Shown one piece after another: positions 1-7,882 of a stretch of DNA of 64,000 nucleotides. Below the pieces are notes generated by a model. The model saw only the letters and a list, made by a program, of their open reading frames with translations. It was not told the origin of the DNA and did no database searches. The position numbers were made by a program, and so were the translations under genes. The stretch is from Clostridium sp. MCC353 (GTDB lineage Bacteria; Bacillota; Clostridia; Lachnospirales; Lachnospiraceae). The stretch spans positions 1 through 64,000 of the forward strand of contig NZ_WQPN01000158.1 of NCBI RefSeq assembly GCF_018785315.1. The letters are read 5' to 3'. Numbering within the stretch: the stretch's first letter is position 1; each line of letters opens with the position of its first letter.

Positions 1-130
1 CGAAAATGGCTTCACCCTTTAATGTAAATCCCCACACCATTTAACATCAACCCTGAAGGCATTTTCAAAAATGCCTTGACCTTTTACTGTTAATCCCCAC
101 GTCAGTTACTTGAAATGTCTATGTGCATAA
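1..130. repeat. AT-rich hairpin repeat, first copy
   Basis: The sequence from about 45 to 97 forms an imperfect hairpin around GAAGGCATTTT and AAAATGCCTT. Its outer parts (AACATCAA, TTTTACTG) resemble the hairpin at 26666-26718. The first 30 bases look like the right half of another copy. It lies beyond the RidA operon and codes for nothing convincing. A role as terminator or as a small dispersed repeat is inferred. Confidence 0.45.
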
Positions 131-230
131 TCTACACGAAATACCAAACAATATCTCAATCAAACGCTTTCCTGCCTTTTCTACTTCCCTTCCCCAAATC
201 TTTATTTATCCTTTATCAGCCCAGTACACA

Positions 231-537
231 GCCATGAATCCTGGGAATGGGGACGGGCGGGGGCGGAGGCCTGCTTGGAGGTGTGACGCCGGGCGGAGCG
301 GAATCCGTTGGCGATGAAAGCCGTCTGGAAACCGTTAGTGAAACTTAGGCTCCAGGGATGGAAAAAGACGGGCAGAAACTGAAAACCAAATCAGTTTCTG
401 AGATGCCCACTGAACGGTAATTAGTTTCACTTACGGTTGGAAGCCGGTTTTCATCGCCAACGGATTCCGCTCCGCCCGGCGTCACACCTCCAAGCAGGCC
501 TCCGCCCCCGCCCGTCCCCATTCCCAGGATTCATGGC
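231..537. repeat. Long palindromic element, copy 1
   Basis: Bases 231-319 are an exact inverted copy of 449-537 (89 bp each). The pairing continues with mismatches to about 346 and 423. The centre carries a second hairpin (CAGAAACTGA / TCAGTTTCTG). The arms are very GC-rich. The outer ends (ACACAGCC on the left, GGCGTTAC on the right) and the GAATCC-GGGAATG motif recur in the element at 5593-6161, so the two belong to one family. No transposase is encoded. ORFs called across it are artefacts of the repeat. Confidence 0.85.
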
Positions 538-555
538 GTTACTTTTACGAATCAA

Positions 556-586
556 CTAAATAAATATTTTCTCCATATTTATTTAG
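556..586 (-). terminator. Hairpin at the end of ridA
   Basis: CTAAATAAATAT and ATATTTATTTAG form a perfect 12-bp stem around a 7-base loop. The stem overlaps the ridA stop codon. It is AT-rich and lacks a clear T tract, so terminator function for the minus-strand operon is likely but not certain. Confidence 0.5.
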
Positions 587-965
587 CGGCCCACATCTCC
601 ACTTCCACCAGTATTCCCGGCAGCAGCCCGGCCTGAACCGCAGTGCGCACTGGCTTGGGTTCGGGGAACAGTTCTCTGTAAATTTTGTTGAATGCATCCC
701 AGTCGTTTAAATCCTTCATGTATACATTTACCTTAAATACATTGTCAAAGGTACATCCTGCTGTCTGAAGCTGTTTTTGGCAGTTATCCAGAACAAGGAC
801 TGCCTGTTCTTCCAGCGTCTCCCCTTCCACAATGCCATCCATGCGTGTGGAAGTCTGGCCTGAGATCACAACCAGTTTGCTGCATGTGATCTCCAATACC
901 GGGGAGTAGGGCCCTGCTGTCACATGCTGACTTGCATCTTTTGGTATTTCTTTGATGTAATCCAT
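579..965 (-). CDS. ridA: RidA (YjgF/YER057c/UK114) enamine/imine deaminase
   Basis: A 128-residue protein of the usual RidA length. RidA hydrolyses reactive 2-aminoacrylate and related enamines/imines released by PLP-dependent dehydratases, giving the 2-keto acid and ammonia in the cytosol. Visible hallmarks are an early GPYSP segment (residues 18-22), ISGQTS (34-39) and the substrate-binding arginine in RTAVQAGLLPG (R107). The ATG at 965 was chosen because GAGG lies 9 nt upstream; a TTG at 980 would also extend the frame. It is the third gene of a minus-strand operon, 11 bp after the NhaC stop. That position beside a PLP enzyme fits a role in clearing its by-products. Confidence 0.93.
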   Translation of the reverse strand: MDYIKEIPKDASQHVTAGPYSPVLEITCSKLVVISGQTSTRMDGIVEGETLEEQAVLVLDNCQKQLQTAGCTFDNVFKVNVYMKDLNDWDAFNKIYRELFPEPKPVRTAVQAGLLPGILVEVEMWAAK

Positions 966-976
966 AATTTCATTCC

Positions 977-2386
977 TCAACTTTTCTTATTTTTTCCATC
1001 ATTGCTTCCCCATCCTGTCAGGGCGGCAAATAATACGGTTCCAACCATTACCAGGGGATAGAAGGAAGTGAACATGGCCTGGTTGGCAGTCACCTGCGGA
1101 ACCAGTCCCGGGTACTGAGCCGCAACCTCCCCTGATACGGTCATCACGGCCACAAGCGGCACCATATATGGGAGAAGGTAGGACACTGTACAGGCGCTGC
1201 AGTCCATCAGATTTGCCAGACGGACACCGCTGATATCGAATTTTTTTCCAATTTCCTTTATCAGGGACGGGCCTGCGGCCAGCATGGCCACTGTGCTGAA
1301 ATTAATCATGGCATCAAAAATACCCATAATAAACAGCACCGAAACTTCCGCCTTTTTTCTGGTGGTGATCAGCCGTTCGATCAGCTTTTCCCTCAGTACG
1401 GCCAGCAGGCCGGAACAGTCAAACAGATGGGCCATGGGCGCCAGCAATACTGCCAATATGCAGAGGCCGAACATGCCGCTGACTCCATTTACCAAGATTC
1501 CCTGAGGTGCGCCGTCCGCCACATAAATGAGATCGCTCACCTTTAAAAGGCCCAATATCAATGCTTCCGCCACCGCGAACAAACTGCCCCAGGCAATGGA
1601 TTCCAGCAGATGGCGGCCTCTCATTGCCAGGAAAATCACTAAAATTGCCGGAAGGATCATGGGCAGGGTTTCAGGAGATGCGAATTCGGACATGATTTTC
1701 GCGCTCTCTTCCGGCGACTGTATCTGGCCTCCGCCGAATATCAGGAACAGGACGCAGGAAATCAGGGCTGTAACCACCGCATATTTGATGCGTGACCGCA
1801 CCACATCGCCAATGGCGGCATTGTTGATCTTCGCTGATGTGATCGTAGTGTCGGAAATCGGAGCCACGTTGTCCCCAAAACAGCCGCCGGATACAATAGC
1901 TCCGGCTAACACCGCAGGGTTTGCCCCAATGATAACGCCGGCCGGATAGATGACAGCCATGCACGGAATGATGGTTCCCATGCTGGTTCCCGTAGCCGAT
2001 GCGTAAATGGCGCAGACAATAAATGCAACGATGCAGAACGCCCCTCCCGATAAATCTACCTTAGAAGCCGCCCAAACAAGCCCGCCCACCAATCCGGAAG
2101 ATTTTAGCACCGCTCCAAAAAATCCGGCGATCAGCCAGCACAGAACCGGGACTACCGCAATGGGATCAGCCATGCCAACAAATATTTCTTCGCTGTATTC
2201 CCAGCGGTCTTTTGCAAAAAATACTCCGGCCAGGAGGCCGATCAGTGCAAACAGTGCCATGCCTGTTTCCGTAGGCGCTCCTTTAACGCAGATATAAATA
2301 GTGCCGATCAAAAATACACCAAACGGAACCAGGCTCCCCACAGGCCCGATCCAAAATTCCAGTTTTTTCTTTTCGTTTTTTTCCAT
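977..2386 (-). CDS. NhaC-family Na+/H+ antiporter
   Basis: A 469-residue integral membrane protein with about a dozen hydrophobic segments. It carries the NhaC-family hallmark GDNVAPISDTTI (about residues 172-183), preceded by the TGTSMGT segment. Members exchange external protons for internal Na+, and some instead exchange organic acids. It sits between the PLP-enzyme gene (18 bp upstream) and ridA (11 bp downstream), so it is probably co-transcribed. Here it may import the amino acid substrate, or export the product or sodium; the sequence does not decide. The start is an ATG preceded by GGAGAAAAGGT. Confidence 0.88.
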   Translation of the reverse strand: MEKNEKKKLEFWIGPVGSLVPFGVFLIGTIYICVKGAPTETGMALFALIGLLAGVFFAKDRWEYSEEIFVGMADPIAVVPVLCWLIAGFFGAVLKSSGLVGGLVWAASKVDLSGGAFCIVAFIVCAIYASATGTSMGTIIPCMAVIYPAGVIIGANPAVLAGAIVSGGCFGDNVAPISDTTITSAKINNAAIGDVVRSRIKYAVVTALISCVLFLIFGGGQIQSPEESAKIMSEFASPETLPMILPAILVIFLAMRGRHLLESIAWGSLFAVAEALILGLLKVSDLIYVADGAPQGILVNGVSGMFGLCILAVLLAPMAHLFDCSGLLAVLREKLIERLITTRKKAEVSVLFIMGIFDAMINFSTVAMLAAGPSLIKEIGKKFDISGVRLANLMDCSACTVSYLLPYMVPLVAVMTVSGEVAAQYPGLVPQVTANQAMFTSFYPLVMVGTVLFAALTGWGSNDGKNKKS

Positions 2387-2404
2387 ACCTTTTCTCCATT
2401 TCCG

Positions 2405-3637
2405 TCAGATCAATTCTTCCGGCCTTGATATAACCGGAATCTGACTGGTATCCGCCTCAATGTAATGTGCTGCTTTCAATCCATGGCCTGTAACCAATGC
2501 AACTATCAGATCGGAAGGCCCGATCACCCCCTGCAGTCTCATTTTCTTCACCGCCCCCACGGCTGCCGCTCCTGTAGGTTCTGCAAACACTCCTTCTTTT
2601 CTGCTGAGTTCCTGCCATACTTCCCGGATCTCCTCTTCAGTCAGGGACGTCATGCAGCCGCCGGATTCCCTGACCAGACGGATGGTGTATTCTCCGTCCC
2701 CCTCATATCCCACAAGCTGATCTGCGATCCCTCCTGCCATGGTATCCAATACGCCGTCCCATGCCTCTACCTTTCCGTCAGGCCTTATGTATCCCCGGAC
2801 AATCGGGGAACAATTTTCCGCCTGGACGCCCAGCATACGGGGCAGCTTTGATACCAGGCCCATTTGTTTCAGCTCTTGAAATCCTCGGTATACCCCTGAA
2901 AGCAGGGGCCCGGTTCCGATGGGCACGGTTATCCAGTCCGGCACCATTTTGCCTGTCTGTTCATAAATTTCGTATGCCACCGTCTTGTCGCCCTCCACTG
3001 TATAGGGATTCACGTAGGTGGACGTCAGATTGGCGTAGCCATATTTCTTGCAGGCTTCCCTCACAATTCCAAAACATTCGCTGTATCCTCCCCGGGCAAA
3101 TGTAACCGATGCCCCATATGCCATCAATTGCTTCACCTTCCCCGGTGAGGTTTTCTTTGGAACGCAGGCCAGACACCGCATTCCTGCTTTGGCCGCATAG
3201 GCGGCCACGGAAACTCCCGCATTTCCGGAAGAGGCCACTGCCACAACATCGGCGCCCCTCTCTTTTGCCACGGATATGCCGACGGCGGTGGGACGGTCTT
3301 TAAAGGATGCCGTGGGATTGGAAAACTCATTTTTAATGAACAGATTCTTCATTCCCAGGCCCTCATAAATTCGTTTTGCCTGAACCAGGGCGGTATTCCC
3401 CTCTCCAAGGGATACAATATTCTCCCCATGTTCCAACGGAAGCATCTTCTTATACTTCCAAATTCCGGGCAGCGACGGATCCGTCAATTCCCGGATATCC
3501 CCCACCGTCTTCCCGGTATCCTCATACACTGCCTGCAGAAGCCCGCCGCATTCCGCACACTCATACAGGTCCGGCGGATAAATGCCGCCTGTATGCAGAC
3601 GGCCGCAGACAACACACTGCAACCCCTTTACTTTCAT
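2405..3637 (-). CDS. Threonine synthase-like PLP-dependent enzyme
   Basis: A 410-residue fold-type II PLP enzyme. The N-terminus is a zinc ribbon (CVVC at 8-11, CAEC at 27-30). The PLP lysine is K113 in NPTASFKDR, followed by the SSGNAG loop near 137 and the phosphate-binding GTGP. This layout matches threonine synthase (O-phosphohomoserine to threonine) and related threonine/serine dehydratase-like enzymes. No hom or thrB gene is nearby. The partners are an antiporter, RidA and a divergent DauR-like regulator, so a catabolic deaminating lyase is at least as likely as biosynthesis. The ATG at 3637 has a perfect AGGAGGGGAAC site; a longer frame starts upstream without one. Confidence 0.8.
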   Translation of the reverse strand: MKVKGLQCVVCGRLHTGGIYPPDLYECAECGGLLQAVYEDTGKTVGDIRELTDPSLPGIWKYKKMLPLEHGENIVSLGEGNTALVQAKRIYEGLGMKNLFIKNEFSNPTASFKDRPTAVGISVAKERGADVVAVASSGNAGVSVAAYAAKAGMRCLACVPKKTSPGKVKQLMAYGASVTFARGGYSECFGIVREACKKYGYANLTSTYVNPYTVEGDKTVAYEIYEQTGKMVPDWITVPIGTGPLLSGVYRGFQELKQMGLVSKLPRMLGVQAENCSPIVRGYIRPDGKVEAWDGVLDTMAGGIADQLVGYEGDGEYTIRLVRESGGCMTSLTEEEIREVWQELSRKEGVFAEPTGAAAVGAVKKMRLQGVIGPSDLIVALVTGHGLKAAHYIEADTSQIPVISRPEELI

Positions 3638-3967
3638 GTTCCCCTCCTTATTTTTTCCATGCTGCAACCGTTCGGACAGTTCCTCTTCCTGACCGAAAAA
3701 AACTGTAAGGAAGCTTCGAAACGGTTACTCTATATCGTTTGGTTTCCAAGAAACAAATAGCTATTTTTTCTCCGGTGTAATTTAAAACTAACATATTCCC
3801 TGTTAAATTACAATACTTTTTTTTATATTTTTAATCACTTTTCAAATTATTTGTTTTTATAAAAATATTGAATTATAAAACTTTTTGTTATATACTAGAA
3901 TAAATCTTAAAATTCATATTTTTCAGACACACTCTTGTGAATATGGAATAGAAAACGGAGGGTTATT
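3638..3967. other. Divergent intergenic region, PLP operon / regulator
   Basis: About 330 bp of AT-rich DNA between two divergent genes. It holds the RBS of the PLP-enzyme gene and a good promoter for the regulator (3868-3896). The minus-strand promoter and an operator are expected here, but I could not pin them down by eye. Confidence 0.6.
3868..3896 (+). promoter_or_regulatory. Sigma-A promoter of the DauR-like regulator
   Basis: TTGAAT (3868-3873) and TATACT (3891-3896) are separated by exactly 17 bp. The predicted start of transcription is about 65 nt upstream of the ATG at 3968. Confidence 0.65.
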
Positions 3968-4618
3968 ATGAATCACATTTCTGAGGAAAAGACGTTTCTG
4001 ACTCAGCTTTTGAATATGCTGTCCAACCACATGCCTGATACCACGGAAATTGTCCTGCACGATCTGACAGGCGATTATGACCATACAATTGTAGATATAC
4101 GAAACGGCCACATCACCAACCGGAAAATCGGCGACTGCGGCAGTAATATGGGATTGGAGGTGCTGAGAGGCACCGTAAAAGACGGGGACCGCTACAACTA
4201 TGTCACCCACACCAAAGAAGGCAAAATCCTGCGCACCTCTTCCCTTTATATCAAAGATGACAAAGGAAAGGTGGTGGGCTCCATCTGCATCAACACCGAC
4301 ATTACCGATACCGTCCGGTTTGAAGAATATCTTCACAGATACAACCGCTACGAACTGGTGGACGACAAAGAGGTTTTCGCCAACAATGTAGGGGAACTTC
4401 TGGACCACATGATCCAGCAGGCCCAGTTGACGGCAGGCAAGATGCCGAATATGATGAGCAAACAGGATAAACTGGATTTTATCCGTTATTTAGATGAAAA
4501 AGGGGCATTTTTAATCACCAAAGCAGGCGAAAAGATATGCAAAGCGCTGGAGATATCCAAATTTACACTGTACTCCTATTTGGATACCGTGCGCGAAGAA
4601 GACGGGAGGAAAGGCTGA
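3968..4618 (+). CDS. DauR/YheO-like PAS-HTH transcriptional regulator
   Basis: A 216-residue regulator. The N-terminal ~130 residues match the YheO-like PAS domain (a segment such as TEIVLHDLTGDYDHTI, then an ISNGH-like turn). The C-terminal ~65 residues (from QDKLDFIRYLDEKGAF on) match the HTH_22-type DNA-binding domain. A known relative is DauR, which controls a D-arginine catabolic operon. Here the gene diverges from the PLP enzyme-NhaC-RidA operon and is its likely regulator, with an amino acid or its keto acid as effector (inference). It is preceded by its own promoter and a GGAGGGTT site. The stop overlaps the ATG of the next gene (TGATG). Confidence 0.83.
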   Translation: MNHISEEKTFLTQLLNMLSNHMPDTTEIVLHDLTGDYDHTIVDIRNGHITNRKIGDCGSNMGLEVLRGTVKDGDRYNYVTHTKEGKILRTSSLYIKDDKGKVVGSICINTDITDTVRFEEYLHRYNRYELVDDKEVFANNVGELLDHMIQQAQLTAGKMPNMMSKQDKLDFIRYLDEKGAFLITKAGEKICKALEISKFTLYSYLDTVREEDGRKG

Positions 4619-5133
4619 TGTTAGAACTGAGATTATTAAATGATGACGATATACCATTAGCTGAGATGTGGCTGAATAAGGAACATGTGAAAAAGTGGTA
4701 CGAAATCCCTCATCTTGACGTTTCCATCAATGATTGGATCTATGAACTGAAAGAGCGCGGCGGAGAATTCAATTGGCTGACGCATCTCATCGTGCTTCAC
4801 CATGGGCGCCCGATAGGATATTGCCAATACTATAAATGCGAAGACAGCGGAGAAGAAGATTTTGGCTCCCTGCCAATAGCCGGTTCCTACGGAATCGACT
4901 ACCTCATAGGAGAAGAAGCCTGTCTGGGAAAAGGCCTGGGTAAAGAAATGATCACATTACTCACAAACAAAATATTCTCTTTCCCCGATGCCCAGCGTAT
5001 CACCGCTGATATAGACAAGGAAAATAAGGCATCTGAAGGGGCGCTGTTATCCTGTGGCTTTACACTATTCGACGCAGAATCCAGCCGCTATGTTCTATTC
5101 AAACCCGAAGAAAAAAGGCCTGAAACGAACTAA
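4618..5133 (+). CDS. GNAT family N-acetyltransferase
   Basis: A 171-residue acetyl-CoA-dependent acetyltransferase. The GNAT core is visible as YGIDYLIGEEACLGKGLGKE (near residues 92-111), in which the G-K-G-L-G stretch is the pyrophosphate-binding loop, followed by a motif-B region ending FTLFDAESSRYVLFK. The overall pattern resembles AAC(6')-type and RimJ-like enzymes. The substrate cannot be told; aminoglycoside resistance is possible but unsupported. The ATG at 4618 overlaps the preceding stop by one base and has GGGAGGAAAGGCTG upstream, so the two genes are translationally coupled. A longer upstream frame was rejected. Confidence 0.83.
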   Translation: MLELRLLNDDDIPLAEMWLNKEHVKKWYEIPHLDVSINDWIYELKERGGEFNWLTHLIVLHHGRPIGYCQYYKCEDSGEEDFGSLPIAGSYGIDYLIGEEACLGKGLGKEMITLLTNKIFSFPDAQRITADIDKENKASEGALLSCGFTLFDAESSRYVLFKPEEKRPETN

Positions 5134-5159
5134 TTTCACGCCTATAGAACCATAAACTG

Positions 5160-5515
5160 CGGATATCCGCCATACCATCGATGGATTACTTCCATACCAT
5201 CGATGGATTACTTCCATACCATCGATAGATTACTGCCATACCACCAATGGATTACTGCCATACCATCGATGGATTACTGCCATATCATCGATAGATTACG
5301 GCCATACCACCGATGGATTACGGCCATACCACCGATGGATTACGGCCATACCACCGATGGATTACGGCCATACCACCAGCGGATCACTGCCATACCATCG
5401 ACGATTCACCACCATGCAGCCGACGATTCACTGCCATGCCACCGACGATTCACCATCATGCCACCGACGATTCACTGCCATGCCACCGACGATTCACCAT
5501 CATACAGCCACCATA
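5160..5515. repeat. 22-bp minisatellite (about 16 units)
   Basis: A tandem array with an exact 22-bp period. The CGATGGATTAC-type unit (CCATACCATCGATGG plus seven bases) starts near 5170 and repeats at 5192, 5214 and so on. From about 5399 the units drift to an ACCGACGATTCAC-type variant with the same 22-bp spacing (CGACGATT at 5399, 5421, 5443, 5465, 5487). There are no spacers, so it is not a CRISPR array. Because 22 is not a multiple of three, ORFs across it cycle through frames and are not genes. It lies downstream of the GNAT gene. Confidence 0.92.
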
Positions 5516-5592
5516 TAACATCTGAACCGAATCTACCGTCCAAGCACATTATACCGGCAATAGCCACTTGTTTCCTTGGCCCTCCCATACAC

Positions 5593-6161
5593 AGCCGGGA
5601 ATCCAGGGAATGCGGGGCGGGCGGCAGGCCTTGCTGGGGCGTTGGCTTCTCACCGGATGCGGTTTCAGGCCCGCAGAAGGCCGGGGCGCTGTTCCCGGTT
5701 TTGGCGATTTGTTCTGGCCGTCGGCAGCTCTTAGGCTGGACGGAAGGGAAATGGAGGGGGAATCGCTGACCTTCAAAGTCAGCGATTTAGAGTGCCTGAA
5801 TCGAGAATTTCTTCAGAAATTCTCGATGAATGCGCTCGGTACCCTTCATTTCCCTTCCGTCCAGCCTTAGAGTGTGTTTGAAAATTCATTTCCGCCACCT
5901 GCGCATCCCACTTTATGGTATATTTGCCCCGAATTCAGGTTACATAGCCCGCTATGCGCCCTTCATTCGGGACAAATCTCCCACAAACTGTGACGCACAT
6001 CTGGCGGAAAGCAATTTTCAAACACACTCTAGAGCTGCCCCGGCCCAGAACCATGAGCCAAAACCGGGAACAGCGCCCCGGCCTTCTGCGGGCCTGAAAC
6101 CACATCCGGTGAGAAGCCAACGCCCCAGCAAGGCCTGCCGCCCGCCCCGCATTCCCTGGAT
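5593..6161. repeat. Long palindromic element, copy 2 (interrupted)
   Basis: The left arm from 5593 to about 5733 is an almost exact inverted copy of about 6030-6161. Further pairing (TTAGGCTGGACGGAAGGG near 5731 with its complement near 5850) continues inward. Two smaller hairpins fill the centre (ATCGCTGAC / GTCAGCGAT and GAGAATTTC / GAAATTCTC). The ends (ACACAGCC, GGCGTCAC) and the GAATCC-GGGAATG motif match copy 1 at 231-537. The right arm is split by a separate inverted-repeat element at 5868-6031. No protein is encoded. Confidence 0.88.
5868..6031. mobile_element. MITE-like inverted-repeat element flanked by TA
   Basis: A 164-bp segment bounded by perfect 19-nt inverted repeats (TAGAGTGTGTTTGAAAATT and its complement). 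Pairing continues into CGCCA/TGGCG. Removing the segment, with one of the two flanking TA dinucleotides, joins CCAGCCT to TAGAGCTGCC. That sequence matches the complement of the opposite arm of the host palindrome at 16 of 17 positions. This is what insertion of an IS630/Tc1-type MITE at TA would produce. No transposase is present. Single ends of the same sequence occur near 39503-39520 and, degenerate, near 37525-37550. Confidence 0.75.
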
Positions 6162-6204
6162 TCCCGGCGTCACCCCCGCCAATAAAAACCATTGCAGCCT
6201 AAAT

Positions 6205-7689
6205 CTATAAAGTCACCCCTTGCTTAAAGATCGCGATATCATGATACCCCGCCACCTCTGACTTCACCTTTTCGCCGGAAGCAACCTTAATCACATAGTC
6301 GAACAATTCCTGCGCCATTTCCTCTTTCGTCTTGGTCTCCACCATTTCTCCCGCATTGAAATCAATCCAGTCCGCTTTGAATTTTGACAGTTTGGAATTG
6401 GAAGATATTTTTACCGTCGGAACCAGAGAGGCGAACGGCGTTCCCCTTCCAGTGGTGAACAGCACGATCTGGGCGCCTGAAACCGCCAGGCCGGTGGCCG
6501 CTACCAGGTCATTTCCGGGAGCGTAAAGCAGGTTTAAGCCTTTTTCTTCTACCCGCTGCGCGTATTCCAGCACGCCCACCACAGGAGCAGAACCGGACTT
6601 CTGGGTACATCCCAGGGATTTATCTTCCAGCGTGGAGATACCGCCCTTTTTATTTCCCGGTGAGGGGTTTTCATAGATGGTCTGGTTATGGCTGGTAAAA
6701 TAATTTTTAAAGTCATTGATCAGATGGACGGTTTTTTCAAAAATCTCCTGATTTTTGCAGCGGTTCATTAAGATCGTCTCAGCGCCGAACATCTCCGGAA
6801 CTTCGGTCAGGATGGTGGTGCCGCCTTTGGAGATTAAAAGGTCGGAAAATGCGCCCACCACCGGATTCGCCGTAATCCCGGACAGGCCGTCGGAACCGCC
6901 GCATTTCATGCCGATGATCAGTTCGGACGCGTCGCAGTCCTCTCTCCGGCACTGATCCGCCTGGTCATAGAGCTCTTCCAGCAGCTTTAAGGCCTCTTCC
7001 ACCTCATCTTCAAATTCCTGGCACTGAAGGAATTTCACACGGCTTTCATCATATTCTCCGATATAGTCCATAAGAACCGGAATATTGCAGTTTTCGCATC
7101 CCAGGCCAAGGACCAGCACTCCCCCTGCATTGGGATGATGGATGATGTCTGCAAATACCTTTCTGGTATTTTCCTGGTCGTCTCCCATCTGGGAGCAGCC
7201 GTATGGATGGGCAAATGCCACGATATCTTCCACATTTCCTATCGGAAATCTCTTCTTCGCTTCCTGTTCAATGGCTTTGGCAACGGAATTCACACAGCCC
7301 ACTGTGGGAAGAATCCACAGTTCGTTGCGCACTCCCACCGTTCCATCCGGCCTTTTGTATCCCTTAAATGTGGCCGGTTTTCCACTTAACGGCCTGAATT
7401 CAACCGGTTTATACTCATAATCCAGCACATCTCCCAGAGATGTTTTGATATTATGCACATGAATCCAGCCGCCTGCCGGAATATCCTCCTTCGCATTGCC
7501 GATACACGCGCCGTATTTAATGACCGGTTCTCCTGTTTTTATGTTGCAGAGAGCGAATTTATGCCCCTGGGGAATGTCCTCTAAGAGGGTGATGTCCTGT
7601 CCGTCTACATTTACGCATCTGCCTTTTTCCAATGGTTTTAAGGCCACTGCTACCTTGTCTTCTGTGTTGATTTTAATAAAATCCTGCAT
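6205..7689 (-). CDS. uxaA: Altronate dehydratase
   Basis: A 494-residue protein of the UxaA family. It dehydrates D-altronate to 2-keto-3-deoxy-D-gluconate with Fe2+ in the cytosol. The N-terminal ~90 residues form the small SAF-like domain, followed by the large domain with HPYGCSQMGDD, GLGCENC and MKCGGSDGLSGITANP. The last of these is the typical metal/substrate segment. TGRGTPFASLVPTVKISSN near the end is also characteristic. Length is full. The ATG is preceded by GAGGAAAAT. A hairpin after uxaB and a 193-bp gap suggest it can be transcribed separately from uxaB. With uxaB and the dehydrogenase upstream it completes a uronate/galactonate route. Confidence 0.95.
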   Translation of the reverse strand: MQDFIKINTEDKVAVALKPLEKGRCVNVDGQDITLLEDIPQGHKFALCNIKTGEPVIKYGACIGNAKEDIPAGGWIHVHNIKTSLGDVLDYEYKPVEFRPLSGKPATFKGYKRPDGTVGVRNELWILPTVGCVNSVAKAIEQEAKKRFPIGNVEDIVAFAHPYGCSQMGDDQENTRKVFADIIHHPNAGGVLVLGLGCENCNIPVLMDYIGEYDESRVKFLQCQEFEDEVEEALKLLEELYDQADQCRREDCDASELIIGMKCGGSDGLSGITANPVVGAFSDLLISKGGTTILTEVPEMFGAETILMNRCKNQEIFEKTVHLINDFKNYFTSHNQTIYENPSPGNKKGGISTLEDKSLGCTQKSGSAPVVGVLEYAQRVEEKGLNLLYAPGNDLVAATGLAVSGAQIVLFTTGRGTPFASLVPTVKISSNSKLSKFKADWIDFNAGEMVETKTKEEMAQELFDYVIKVASGEKVKSEVAGYHDIAIFKQGVTL

Positions 7690-7733
7690 ATTTTCCTCAT
7701 TTCTCCGGATTTCCGGGGACTGTCATATAAATG

Positions 7734-7749
7734 ACGCCATATGTGGCGT
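7734..7749. promoter_or_regulatory. Palindrome upstream of uxaA
   Basis: ACGCCA-TATG-TGGCGT, a 6-bp-arm palindrome about 45 bp upstream of the uxaA ATG. A TATAAT box lies further upstream on the minus strand without a good -35. An operator role is a guess. Confidence 0.3.
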
Positions 7750-7844
7750 AATATATATGAGCGGTCTATTGATTGTTATTGTTCCTTAATTATATAGCTA
7801 TACTCTAAAATCCATTATCCACTAATCCGCATATTTATAACCGA

Positions 7845-7865
7845 AAAGGCCGCATTGCGGCCTTT
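7845..7865 (-). terminator. Terminator after uxaB
   Basis: AAAGGCCGC and GCGGCCTTT form a perfect 9-bp stem with a 3-base loop, ending in TTTT on the minus strand. It starts 17 bp after the uxaB stop codon. Confidence 0.75.
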
Positions 7866-7882
7866 CCCTATGATCTTCACTA

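Noticed and set aside
1284-1949. Plus-strand ORFs opposite the NhaC gene
   Set aside because: They are antisense shadows with low-complexity composition; the minus-strand frame carries the family motifs.
4618-5133. Aminoglycoside resistance gene
   Set aside because: The GNAT fold is clear, but no feature singles out an aminoglycoside-modifying enzyme.
5160-5515. Possible CRISPR array
   Set aside because: Units follow each other without spacers at a constant 22-bp period and no cas genes are near; it is a tandem repeat.
5203-5769. Long plus-strand ORFs of 70-188 residues with repeating protein pattern
   Set aside because: They are translations of the 22-bp repeat and the palindromic arm; all frames show the same periodicity and there is no ribosome site.
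231-6161. Insertion sequence with transposase
   Set aside because: No transposase-like frame exists in or between the inverted repeats; 579-5133 is occupied by ordinary genes.
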